This document shows, in pieces, positions 16,007 through 23,978 of a stretch of DNA of 37,316 nt (the first letter of the stretch is position 1; every line of letters starts with the position of its first letter). Made by a program: the position numbers and the translations under genes. The notes under the pieces were generated by a model, which saw only the letters and a list, made by a program, of their open reading frames with translations, was not told where the DNA came from and searched no databases. This stretch comes from an uncultured Lachnospiraceae bacterium (GTDB lineage Bacteria > Bacillota > Clostridia > Lachnospirales > Lachnospiraceae), in assembly GCA_949879775.1 (NCBI GenBank), contig CATLBW010000012.1:1-37316 (forward strand), in the 5' to 3' direction.

Positions 16007-16837
16007 GTGAAAGATTTGAAATTAAAAATTGTTGGCAGCGGCGGCATGTCAATTATTCCGAGTTCATTTTGTAAATGTAAAATCTGTGAAGAAGCCAGAC
16101 GAAAAGGCGGCAGGTACGAACGGTTAGGGCCAAGCCTGTATATTGACGATATAAAAATGTTGATAGATACACCCGAAGATATTGCGGTAGCCTGCAACAG
16201 ACAAAGAATATCGGAAGTGAAACACCTTTCCATTTCCCATAGTGACCCAGACCATGTCAGGGGTATTCGGATTGTTGAAAAAATAGGTTGTGACTTTATC
16301 AATGGAACAAGTATGCCTATTGGCTTTTATGCTCTTCCAGAGGTCGTTAAAGATATAAACCAAATGAACCGTGACTGCTTTAAATATTATGGCGACGTTC
16401 TTCATTGCATTTCTGTGAATGAAATATCGCATATAAAAATAGATAATATTGAAATAGGTTTAATCAACAATAACCCAAAACGAAATATTACTTTTTATGT
16501 TCTGAAGGAGCATGAAAAAAAGGTTATCTATGCCTGTTGTAATCCGAAGCCTTTTGCTGATAATGATTTATATTTTGATGCAGATATTTTGATTATAAGC
16601 ATGGTTTCTGATGATGGCATATTAAATGATGGAACGAAGCTGATGGATACGCCGTTGAAAGATGAAATATTCACTTTGGATGAGGTTATAGAACTGAAGG
16701 ACTATTATAGAATTAAGAAAATTATAGTTACACATATTGATGAAATATGGGGAAAATCATACGGTTATTACAAGGAACTTGAAAAAGAACTTGATAATAT
16801 TTTATTTGCTTATGATGGTATGGAAATCATGGTTTGA
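16007..16837 (+). CDS. Metallo-beta-lactamase-fold hydrolase, PhnP-like
   Basis: About 276 residues. The start LKIVGSGGMSIIPSSFCKCKICEEARRKGG has the C-x-C-x2-C zinc-binding insert known from PhnP phosphodiesterases. The active-site motif reads SISHSDPDHVRGI: H-x-D-x-D-H instead of the canonical H-x-H-x-D-H. Further on are ITFYVLKEHEKKVIYACC and a C-terminal IIVTHIDEIW. It is probably a zinc-dependent phosphodiesterase or related hydrolase, but substrate and activity are open. The start is uncertain: GTG at 16007 or TTG at 16016 follow AAAGGCGG, whereas the ATG at 15959 has no ribosome binding site. It is likely co-transcribed with, and controlled by, the upstream TetR. Confidence 0.75.
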   Translation: MKDLKLKIVGSGGMSIIPSSFCKCKICEEARRKGGRYERLGPSLYIDDIKMLIDTPEDIAVACNRQRISEVKHLSISHSDPDHVRGIRIVEKIGCDFINGTSMPIGFYALPEVVKDINQMNRDCFKYYGDVLHCISVNEISHIKIDNIEIGLINNNPKRNITFYVLKEHEKKVIYACCNPKPFADNDLYFDADILIISMVSDDGILNDGTKLMDTPLKDEIFTLDEVIELKDYYRIKKIIVTHIDEIWGKSYGYYKELEKELDNILFAYDGMEIMV

Positions 16838-16905
16838 AAATGAAATCACTATAAAGCACCCTATGTTAATCAAATCTTATAATTTATAAAATGGAGGAAT
16901 GGATG

Positions 16906-17436
16906 ATGGTATATGAAAAAATACGGCTTGTAAAGCCAACTTTAGGATTAAAGGATGAAGCGCTTGAATACCGGCAGGAACATTTTGATTTTGGAGAACA
17001 GGTAATCAATGGGAGTGAGCTATTTGATAAGATTACTTCTTATGAGGAATGGTTAGGGAAAGTCATTGCCAATGCAAATCCCGAGACTGTTGACCCTAAT
17101 TGGGTTTTAACCGATACATTTTTTGCGGTAAGGGTGTCGGACCATAAAATTGTTGGCATTGTTGATTTGAGGTATCAATTAAATGATTTCCTGAAAGATT
17201 TTGGTAATTGTGGATATAGTGTAAGACCGTCAGAAAGAAGAAAAGGGTATGCTGGTGAAATATTAAGGCAAATATGTTTGGCTGCGAGGGAACACGGCCT
17301 GAAACAGCTACAATTATCAGTTGAGAAGGACAATGTTGCTTCAATAAAAACAATTGAGAAAAACGGTGGAAATTATTGCAGGAGTTTTATTTTTGATGAT
17401 GAGGAAGCATATATATATTTGATAAATCTTGAGTGA
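16906..17436 (+). CDS. GNAT-family N-acetyltransferase
   Basis: About 176 residues. The N-terminal part (IRLVKPTLGLKDEALEYRQEHF) and the long lead before the acetyl-CoA site match a common Firmicutes GNAT subfamily. The binding core is GYSVRPSERRKGYAGEILRQICLAAREHGLKQLQLSVEKDNVASIKTIEKNGG, including the R-x2-G-x-A/G loop RRKGYAG. Substrate is unknown. The start at 16906 (or 16903) follows GGAGG with good spacing; the ATG at 16891 overlaps that Shine-Dalgarno sequence and is unlikely. The gene has a 68-nt gap to the preceding gene. Confidence 0.85.
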   Translation: MVYEKIRLVKPTLGLKDEALEYRQEHFDFGEQVINGSELFDKITSYEEWLGKVIANANPETVDPNWVLTDTFFAVRVSDHKIVGIVDLRYQLNDFLKDFGNCGYSVRPSERRKGYAGEILRQICLAAREHGLKQLQLSVEKDNVASIKTIEKNGGNYCRSFIFDDEEAYIYLINLE

Positions 17437-17472
17437 TACTAGATAAGTATAATTTTTTTGAAAAAATGTATC

Positions 17473-17501
17473 TTGCAAATAAAATTTGCATATGCTATAA
17501 T
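17473..17501 (+). promoter_or_regulatory. Strong extended -10 promoter upstream of a short terminated transcript
   Basis: TTGCAA (17473-17478), a 17-nt spacer and TATAAT (17496-17501) preceded by TG at the extended -10 place (ATGCTATAAT). The predicted start near 17508 gives an RNA of about 80 nt before the terminator at 17548-17587. The next gene starts at 17762. Confidence 0.75.
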
Positions 17502-17507
17502 GCCAGT

Positions 17508-17590
17508 AGGCTAAAAGAAACGATAAGTCCATGTGGACGGAGAAACGAATCCCCGAACCGTAGTTGCGTACAGTCCGGGGATTTTTCTTG
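17508..17590 (+). ncRNA. Candidate small RNA or attenuated leader ending in a terminator
   Basis: After the promoter there is a short hairpin GTCCATGTGGAC (17527-17538), then a terminator in which AATCCCCG (17548-17555) pairs with CGGGGATT (17576-17583) around an inner GTA/TAC stem, then TTTTTCTT. No open frame with a ribosome site is inside. A closely similar two-hairpin unit lies at 36942-37005 with the same AATCCCC...CAGTCCGGGGATT core. It could be a stand-alone small RNA or the attenuated leader of the HTH-PurM gene. From 17591 to 17761 I see nothing else. Confidence 0.5.
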
Positions 17591-17761
17591 TCTTTTATAG
17601 TGGCAAAGCGCCCACTAGGCTATTCTGGGTGAAATGTATCGGATTCTCAACCAACAGTTGATAAATGCAGGTGAAATACAAATAGACGGTTATTGAGAAC
17701 GGATTTATTCTCTGCTAAGATAAAGGCAAAGTTGCATAAGTCTTTTACAGCGGAGGTGGAT

Positions 17762-19000
17762 ATGTTAGATAATCTGAAAATGGGGAGATTTATTTGCGAG
17801 CAGCGTAAACGCAGGTCTATGACACAGCAGCAGTTAGCGGATGAGCTGGGCATAACGTTTCAGGCAGTCTCTAAATGGGAAAATGGGATTGTATTTCCCA
17901 ATATTGAAATTTTACCGGATTTGTCGCGAATCTTGCAGGTAACGGTGGATGACTTGCTGAGGGCGGATATCAGTGACAAGGAATCGCTGTCTTACGGCAA
18001 GGCAGGCGTGGACATCGCCTATTCCGATGCCTTGAAAAAGGATATGGCAAAATTGCTGGTAAGTGAGGACGCGCGTGTCCTCAACGGCGTGGGGCCTTTT
18101 GCCGCTCTGTATGATATAGGGTTTGAGGAGATGAAAAAACCTACCTTAATATTGAAATCGGAGGAGCCAGGGTCGAAGCAGAAGTTAGCGATGGAATACG
18201 GCTATACAGAATCTATCTGCCATGATATGGTGAACCATCTGGTAAATGATATCATTGTTATGGGCGCAAAGCCGCTGGCAGCGCTTGATACGATTGTGTG
18301 TGGGAAGGCGGAAAAAGATACGATTAACACTTTTGTCAAGGGGATTGCCGCTGCCTGCCGTGAAAATGATTGTTCCCTAGTCGGAGGCGAGACTTCCATA
18401 CAGCCCCAGGTTGTGCAGGAAGGAACTTATATACTCACATCTACGATTGTGGGCATTGCCGATAAATCCCATGTGATTGACGGCTCAAGCATTGCGGAAG
18501 ATGATATAGTCCTGGCAATTGCCTCGAACGGCCTGCATACCAATGGCTATTCATTGGTTAGGTTATTGATGGACAGATACCCGGAAATTAAGCTGGAGAG
18601 AATTGAGGGACTGACGTTTGTGGAACAGATTATGAAGCCGCACCTCCCCTATTATAAATGTCTGCGGGAATTTTTCGGTAAGGATATCTATCATGGGCTT
18701 GCCCATATCACAGGCGGCGGCATCGAAGGAAACTTGTGCCGGATTATACCGGATGGCCTTTGTGCTTCGATTGATTTGTCCTGCATTGAAACCTTGCCGG
18801 TATTTCAGTTTATTCAGGAAAAAGGCAATATCAGCGACCGTGAAATGTTGGCGACGTTTAACTGCGGCGTGGGCATGTGCGTGGTTGTGCCGCCCCAATA
18901 TGCAAAGCGGGTGCAGGCGCATATCGGGCGTTTTTATCCTTGCTATCCAATCGGCAAAATTAAGCGGGGTGAGCCAAAAGTGCTTTTCCACAATGGTTGA
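17762..19000 (+). CDS. XRE-type HTH domain fused to a PurM (AIR synthetase)-like domain
   Basis: 412 residues. Residues about 5-62 are a Cro/C1-type HTH (MGRFICEQRKRRSMTQQQLADELGITFQAVSKWENG). From about 75 on the protein is a full PurM-type domain: YGKAGVDIAYSDALKKDM, MVNHLVNDIIVMGAKPLAALD, SLVGGETSIQPQVV, VLAIASNGLHTNGYSLVRLL, GLAHITGGGIEGNL and ATFNCGVGMCVVVP. PurM closes FGAM to AIR in purine synthesis. However, the nucleotide-binding DGVGTK motif is replaced by EEPGSKQK (residues 134-141), so catalysis is doubtful. A purine-sensing repressor or enzyme-regulator hybrid is the best inference. The start at 17762 has GGAGG 5 nt upstream. It is monocistronic, between two terminators. Confidence 0.85.
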   Translation: MLDNLKMGRFICEQRKRRSMTQQQLADELGITFQAVSKWENGIVFPNIEILPDLSRILQVTVDDLLRADISDKESLSYGKAGVDIAYSDALKKDMAKLLVSEDARVLNGVGPFAALYDIGFEEMKKPTLILKSEEPGSKQKLAMEYGYTESICHDMVNHLVNDIIVMGAKPLAALDTIVCGKAEKDTINTFVKGIAAACRENDCSLVGGETSIQPQVVQEGTYILTSTIVGIADKSHVIDGSSIAEDDIVLAIASNGLHTNGYSLVRLLMDRYPEIKLERIEGLTFVEQIMKPHLPYYKCLREFFGKDIYHGLAHITGGGIEGNLCRIIPDGLCASIDLSCIETLPVFQFIQEKGNISDREMLATFNCGVGMCVVVPPQYAKRVQAHIGRFYPCYPIGKIKRGEPKVLFHNG

Positions 19001-19066
19001 GGAGCCAAAAGCCCCTTTTCATAGAATTTAACAAATTTTCATTTTGAGGGTTCATTTTAAAATATA

Positions 19067-19104
19067 GAGCTAAGCCATAAAACCTATGGTTTAGTTCTTT
19101 TTTT
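19067..19104 (+). terminator. Rho-independent terminator after HTH-PurM
   Basis: GAGCTAAGCCATA (19067-19079) pairs with TATGGTTTAGTTC (19085-19097, two G-U pairs) and is followed by seven T residues. It closes the HTH-PurM unit before the sugar locus. Confidence 0.85.
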
Positions 19105-19206
19105 GTTACATGAACTTATAGATAAATTCGTCTAGAAGGCTGTAGTCCATTGAGGTTTTTCTTGAAATGTGCATATTGCATAAAAAACCCCCGATAAATC
19201 AAAAGT

Positions 19207-19243
19207 TTGACACCTAGTTCAACAAAACAATCTTATGTATAAT
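19207..19243 (+). promoter_or_regulatory. Candidate activator-dependent promoter of the mannose locus
   Basis: A perfect TATAAT at 19238-19243 has no good -35 at the normal distance (TAGTTC at 17 nt). A consensus TTGACA lies 25 nt upstream, which is too far for normal use. A strong -10 with a poor -35 suits control by the AraC-type response regulator encoded in the locus, but this is inference. No cre site was found here. Confidence 0.35.
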
Positions 19244-19291
19244 GCAAGAAAGAAATAAAAAATATCTAAAAAAACACAAAAAAAGGGAAAG

Positions 19292-20815
19292 ATGGTGAAA
19301 AAGATGAATGAAACGATTGTTCTGTTGGAACATATCTCCAAAAGCTTTCCTGGCGTAAAAGCTCTGGATAATGTTCATTTTGAACTCCGTTCTGGGGAAG
19401 TAATGGCACTGTTAGGGGAAAATGGAGCTGGGAAAAGCACCCTGATGAAAATTCTAAGCGGCGTTTATACCAGGGATGAGGGGAATATGCAGATTTTCGG
19501 CAAGGAATGTGGGAACCTGACGCCAAAGCAGGCGCAGGAAATGGGAGTCGCTATCATACATCAGGAATTAAATATGTGCCGGCATCTCTCCATTGCGGAA
19601 AACATATTTCTCGGAAGGGAAAAGCGGAAAGGGATTGTTCTTTCAGACCAGGAAATGGAGAATGAGGCGAAGGCTGTCCTGGATGAATTGAAGATTGACT
19701 TGGACCCCAGGCAGGTGGTAGGCGACCTTCCAGTTTCCAAGCAGCAAATGGTAGAGATTGCCAAGGCCTTATCCTTCAAGGCGAAGATTTTGATTATGGA
19801 TGAGCCGACATCCGCTTTGACAGCCAAGGAAATTGACGATTTGTTCCGGATTATCAAGGACCTAAAAGCAAAAGGATGTGGAATCGTTTATATTTCCCAC
19901 AGGCTGGAGGAGCTGCAGCACATCGTAGACCGCGTAACAATCATGCGCGACGGCCAGTACATAACGGACATGAATTTTAAGGACGCTACGATGGATGAAA
20001 TTATCGCTTATATGGTAGGGCGTGAAATCAAAGAAAAATTCCCGCATGTAGAATGCGAAAAAGGCAAAAAAGTCTTTGAGGTGAAAAACCTAAATGCAGG
20101 ACGTCTCGTGCGCGATGTGAATTTCTCTTTGTATGAGGGCGAGATTGTCGGCTTTGCCGGGCTGATGGGAGCGGGGCGCACGGAAACCACCAGGGCGATT
20201 TTCGGAATTGACCCGAAAGACAGCGGGGAAATTATCCTGGATGGGAAGCAGGTTGTGATCCACAAGCCTGAGGACGCCATTCAGGCAGGGATTGTGCTGG
20301 CGCCGGAGGACAGGAAAAAGGACGGCTTGTGCACGAAACTCAGTATCCGCCATAATATAGCGCTTCCGAACCTGGATTTAATCTGCAACAAGTTAGGCGT
20401 TATCAGAAATAAAAAAGAAGAAGAGATGTGCCAGCAAGCAGTGGAGAATTTAAAGATTAAGACGCCGGATGTGGAGGTGCTTGCCGGAAACCTTTCCGGA
20501 GGGAATCAACAGAAGGTAGTAGTTGGAAAATGGCTGGCAAGAAATTCCAGGGTTGTGATTTTTGACGAGCCCACTAGGGGAATTGACGTAGCGGCTAAAG
20601 TTGAGATTTACCATCTGATGAACGACTTGAAAAAGAGAGGCATCGCAGTTATGTTCGTCTCTTCGGAAATGCCGGAAGTAATGGGTATCGCAGACAGGAT
20701 AATCGTTATGTGCGATGGAAGGATTACCGGAGAGCTTGGCGCGAAGGGCGTAACGCAGAATGAGATCCTGGCGCGGGCAACGCAGTTTGAAAAGAAGATT
20801 GCGGCAAAAGGATAA
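19292..20815 (+). CDS. Sugar ABC transporter ATP-binding protein (RbsA/MglA type)
   Basis: 507-residue double ABC ATPase that powers import of a monosaccharide through the next gene's permease. The first half has Walker A GENGAGKST (42-50) and Walker B ILIMDEPTSAL. The second half has the usual RbsA departure GFAGLMGAGRTETTRAIFG in place of Walker A, then LSGGNQQK and VVIFDEPTRGID. These are normal for the carbohydrate-uptake-2 family, so the transporter should be functional. The start at 19292 follows AAAAGGGAAA; a second ATG at 19304 is possible. First gene of the locus, 24 nt before the permease. Genes for glycan release and mannose metabolism downstream suggest mannose or a mannoside as cargo. 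Confidence 0.93.
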   Translation: MVKKMNETIVLLEHISKSFPGVKALDNVHFELRSGEVMALLGENGAGKSTLMKILSGVYTRDEGNMQIFGKECGNLTPKQAQEMGVAIIHQELNMCRHLSIAENIFLGREKRKGIVLSDQEMENEAKAVLDELKIDLDPRQVVGDLPVSKQQMVEIAKALSFKAKILIMDEPTSALTAKEIDDLFRIIKDLKAKGCGIVYISHRLEELQHIVDRVTIMRDGQYITDMNFKDATMDEIIAYMVGREIKEKFPHVECEKGKKVFEVKNLNAGRLVRDVNFSLYEGEIVGFAGLMGAGRTETTRAIFGIDPKDSGEIILDGKQVVIHKPEDAIQAGIVLAPEDRKKDGLCTKLSIRHNIALPNLDLICNKLGVIRNKKEEEMCQQAVENLKIKTPDVEVLAGNLSGGNQQKVVVGKWLARNSRVVIFDEPTRGIDVAAKVEIYHLMNDLKKRGIAVMFVSSEMPEVMGIADRIIVMCDGRITGELGAKGVTQNEILARATQFEKKIAAKG

Positions 20816-20838
20816 AGAAGGACAGGAGGAAGAGGAAA

Positions 20839-21849
20839 ATGAACCAAACAAAGCAAAATCCATTAAAAAAGCTATTAAGCATTCGAGGCATGGGCGGTGC
20901 GCTGACCGCCTTTGTCGGCCTCATTATTATTTATATTGTATTTGGCATTATCAACCCAACCGTTTATTCGGGGCAGAACATTATGAACCTGCTTCGTTCC
21001 ATGTCAAAATACCTATTGATTGGTATTGGGCAGAGTTATGTATTGATTACGGGAAACATTGATTTGTCTATCGGCTCTATGGCAGGTATGAGCGCCATGA
21101 TATCGGCGACAATGATGGCAAACGGCGTGCATCCAGTGGCGGCTATTGCAGTATCCATGGCTTCCTGCCTTGTGATTGGCGTGATGAACGGCATCATGGT
21201 AGGAAAGTTTAAACTCCCTCCGTTTATTGCTACCTTGGGAACGATGTTCGTGGCACGTGGTGTTGCATATATGGTAAACGGCAACCGCAACACGGAAGCG
21301 ATTAGTTCAGGGATTGGAAAAGAAGCGGCAGACGGCTTCCAGAATTTCTTCTATTACGGAAAGACATTCGGCGTCTATAATACCTTCTGGATCGCATTGG
21401 TTTTATTTGCAGTTTTCTTTTTCCTGTTATCTAAGACGAGGACGGGAAGGCATATTTACGCCATTGGGTCTAACGTAGAAGCTGCAAAGCTCTCGGGCGT
21501 AAATGTTGTAGCAACGACTACGAAAACATATCTGGTAAGTGCATTTTGCGCATGCGTGGTTGGGTTAATCCTCTGCGGACAGGCAAATATGGGAAATATG
21601 GAAGCTGGAAATATGTATGAAATGTATGGTGTAGCGGCAGGTGTAATCGGCGGTGTGTCACCGTTAGGCGGAACTGGTTTGTTGCTGGGTACGCTGGCAG
21701 GCTCCGCGGTATGGCAGACCTTGGAAAACGGTTTGAACATGATTGGCGCACAGGTAGGAATCCAGCGTCTGATCATTGGTATCATCGTGGTATGTGCGGT
21801 AATGCTGGACGTAGTTGTCAGAAGCGGCATGTTCAAGAAGAAAAAATAA
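20839..21849 (+). CDS. Sugar ABC transporter permease (RbsC type)
   Basis: 336-residue integral membrane protein with many hydrophobic helices (ALTAFVGLIIIYIVFGII, SYVLITGNIDLSIGSMAGM, FIATLGTMFVARGVAYMV, TYLVSAFCACVVGLILCG). GNIDLSIGS and AAGVIGGVSPLGGTG are family hallmarks, the second being the coupling region that contacts the ATPase. It would act as a homodimer with the upstream double ATPase. AGGAGGAAGAGG precedes the ATG. An 88-nt gap leads to the binding-protein gene. Confidence 0.94.
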   Translation: MNQTKQNPLKKLLSIRGMGGALTAFVGLIIIYIVFGIINPTVYSGQNIMNLLRSMSKYLLIGIGQSYVLITGNIDLSIGSMAGMSAMISATMMANGVHPVAAIAVSMASCLVIGVMNGIMVGKFKLPPFIATLGTMFVARGVAYMVNGNRNTEAISSGIGKEAADGFQNFFYYGKTFGVYNTFWIALVLFAVFFFLLSKTRTGRHIYAIGSNVEAAKLSGVNVVATTTKTYLVSAFCACVVGLILCGQANMGNMEAGNMYEMYGVAAGVIGGVSPLGGTGLLLGTLAGSAVWQTLENGLNMIGAQVGIQRLIIGIIVVCAVMLDVVVRSGMFKKKK

Positions 21850-21937
21850 GAATTAGACACCTTGGCGTGATGTAAAAAGTGCGCCCAAGGCGCTAAGGAA
21901 TAAAGAAAAGGCATTTAAACAAAAAGGAGGAAAAAAG

Positions 21938-23824
21938 ATGAAGAAAAAACTATTGGCATGGATTTGTTCCATCGGTATGGTTGCTGGGATGTTGGCAGGA
22001 TGCGGCGGTGGAAAGGAAGCGGACGCACCTGCACAGAGCGATGCCGGGCAGGAAGCGGATGCTGGCGAGGAGGCGGATGCTGGCGAGGAAGCGGATGCTG
22101 GCGAGGAAGCTCCTTCCGGTGACGGGGATATGATTGCGTTGATTACCATGGATTCTATCGACCAGCACTGGGTGACTTTGAATGAGGGTGCGCAGAAAGC
22201 GGCAGGGGAGTTGGGCGTGAACGTTCAGTTTATGGCTCCAAACACCAAAGATGACGCGCAGCAGATTGAGTGCGTGAACAATGCGGTATCTGCGGGCGCA
22301 AAGGCAATTATCGTGGCCGCAAATGGCCCGGATGCAATTTCTTCCGCACTGAAGGAAGCATCTGACAAGGGTGTAAAGATTGTCTATGTAGACTCCCCGG
22401 CAAACGTGCCAGGCGAAGCTACTTTCTCTACAGACAATAAGGCGGCTGGCCAGAAGGCAGGAGAAGAAATGCTCAAGGCGCTGGATGCAGCAGGCGTTAG
22501 CTCCGGTTCCATCGGAATTATCAATGTAAATGCAGCGACCGATTCCTGTGTCATGCGTGAAGAAGGATTCCGTGCAGCCTTTGAAGGCTCCAGCTTTGAA
22601 TTGATGGAGACACAGTATGGTGAGGGCGATGCAGCAAAATCCCAGAGTATCGCTGAGAACTATATTACACAGGGCGTTGTAGGAATTTTTGGATGTAACG
22701 AAGGCTCTACTACGGGAGCAGGAAATGCGATTAAAGCTTCCAACAAAGATAGTGTAATTGGCGTTGGTTTTGACAAATCCGATGCCATCATGGGCTTAAT
22801 TAACGATGGGTTCCTGCTGTGCACAATGGCTCAGAATCCAGACGTTATGGGATATGAAGGTGTGAAAGCAGCAGTGGCAGCCATTGGCGGCGAGGACCTT
22901 GGCGGTGCGGTAACAGATACAGGCGTGTCCGTACTGACTAAGGAAGGTGCAGACAGCGGCTCTGACGATGCGAATGCAGGCTCAACAACTACGGCGAGCC
23001 AGGCATGGAAAATTGCTTTGATTACCATGGACTCCATTGACCAGCACTGGGTAACCTTAAATGAAGGCGCACAGGCAAAAGCGAAAGAGATGGGTGTGGA
23101 AGTAACATTTATGTCCCCGAATACTAAGGATGACGCACAGCAGATTGAGTGTGTAAACAATGCGGTTGCAGGTGGTTATAATGCTATCATGGTAGCAGCG
23201 AATGGCCCGGACGCGATTTCCTCCGCTTTGCAGGAAGCGTCTGACAAGGGCGTAAAGATTGTCTATGTAGACTCTCCGGCCAACGTAGAGGGTGAAGCAA
23301 CCTTCTCTACAGACAATAAGGTGGCAGGCCAGAAAGCAGGCGAAGAGATGATCGCAGCTTTAAAGGCAGCAGGAAAAGAATCTGGTTCGATAGGTATCAT
23401 CAATGTAAATGCGGCAACCGATTCCTGCGTCATGCGTGAAGAAGGATTCCGCGCAGCCTTTGAAGGCACGGATTATGAATTGATGGAAACACAGTATGGC
23501 GAGGGCGATGCGGCAAAATCCCAGAGTATTGCTGAGAACTATATTACCCAGGGTGTTGTAGGGATTTTTGGATGCAACGAAGGCTCTACTACAGGAGCAG
23601 GCAATGCCATCAAAGCTTCTGGGACGGAAGGGATCATTGGCGTTGGCTTTGATAAGTCTGATGCAATCCAGGGCTTGATCGCAGATGGGTATTTACTGTG
23701 CACGATGGCTCAGAATCCAGACGTCATGGGCTCTATGGGCGTGGAGGCATGCGTACAGGCCCTTGAGGGTACTTCTCTCGGAGGAGAAGTACAGGATACA
23801 GGCGTTTCTGTATTAAAGAAATAA
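21938..23824 (+). CDS. Tandem double-domain sugar-binding lipoprotein (RbsB-like x2)
   Basis: 628 residues, about twice the usual length. A signal peptide ends in the lipobox LAGC (GMLAGCGGG), so it is membrane anchored. A linker of three EADAGE repeats follows. Then come two complete periplasmic-binding-protein type 1 domains, residues about 65-345 and 358-628, offset by 293 codons. They are highly alike in protein and DNA: both contain MDSIDQHWVTLNEGAQ, NTKDDAQQIECVNNAV, AANGPDAISSAL and GIFGCNEGSTTGAGNAIKAS. All ligand-pocket regions look intact in both, so this may be a two-site binding protein feeding one permease. A strong AGGAGG site suggests high expression. Confidence 0.92.
   Translation: MKKKLLAWICSIGMVAGMLAGCGGGKEADAPAQSDAGQEADAGEEADAGEEADAGEEAPSGDGDMIALITMDSIDQHWVTLNEGAQKAAGELGVNVQFMAPNTKDDAQQIECVNNAVSAGAKAIIVAANGPDAISSALKEASDKGVKIVYVDSPANVPGEATFSTDNKAAGQKAGEEMLKALDAAGVSSGSIGIINVNAATDSCVMREEGFRAAFEGSSFELMETQYGEGDAAKSQSIAENYITQGVVGIFGCNEGSTTGAGNAIKASNKDSVIGVGFDKSDAIMGLINDGFLLCTMAQNPDVMGYEGVKAAVAAIGGEDLGGAVTDTGVSVLTKEGADSGSDDANAGSTTTASQAWKIALITMDSIDQHWVTLNEGAQAKAKEMGVEVTFMSPNTKDDAQQIECVNNAVAGGYNAIMVAANGPDAISSALQEASDKGVKIVYVDSPANVEGEATFSTDNKVAGQKAGEEMIAALKAAGKESGSIGIINVNAATDSCVMREEGFRAAFEGTDYELMETQYGEGDAAKSQSIAENYITQGVVGIFGCNEGSTTGAGNAIKASGTEGIIGVGFDKSDAIQGLIADGYLLCTMAQNPDVMGSMGVEACVQALEGTSLGGEVQDTGVSVLKK
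22052..22105 (+). repeat. Three 18-bp tandem repeats in the lipoprotein linker
   Basis: Units GAAGCGGATGCTGGCGAG at 22052-22069, 22070-22087 (one A/G change) and 22088-22105 encode EADAGE three times. It is an acidic, flexible tether between the lipid anchor and the first binding domain, and is likely to vary in length between strains by slippage. Confidence 0.9.
22130..23822 (+). repeat. Intragenic tandem duplication of the sugar-binding domain
   Basis: The segment beginning at 22130 recurs 879 bp later (for example GATTACCATGGA at 22141 and 23020). Similarity holds along the whole domain with mostly third-base changes, so it is a within-gene duplication that keeps the reading frame. Divergence at silent sites shows that it is not very recent or an assembly artefact. 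Confidence 0.88.
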
Positions 23825-23871
23825 GAATAGCAGATGAAAAACAAATAAGCAACATTATTGCCTAAAGGCAA

Positions 23872-23933
23872 GCCTCTGGGAGTCTGCACAGTTCCTTTAC
23901 CCTCCCTTGGGGACTGTGCAGGCTTCCAGAGGC
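23872..23933 (+). terminator. Long hairpin between the lipoprotein and GH92 genes
   Basis: GCCTCTGGGAGTCTGCACAG (23872-23891) and following TTCC pair with GGACTGTGCAGG...CCAGAGGC (23911-23933) in a stem of over 20 bp with small bulges. There is no proper T-tract after it (GTTTAAACG). It may act as a partial terminator or as an mRNA 3'-end stabiliser that keeps binding-protein transcript higher than that of the giant enzyme. Confidence 0.6.
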
Positions 23934-23978
23934 GTTTAAACGTAACTGTTAATCCAGAAAAAGAAAGAGGTTGGTTAT

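Noticed and set aside
19292..20815. Loss of Walker A in the second half of the transporter ATPase as pseudogenisation
   Set aside because: GLMGAGRTE in place of GxxGxGKST is normal in the second half of RbsA/MglA-type proteins, and all other motifs are intact.
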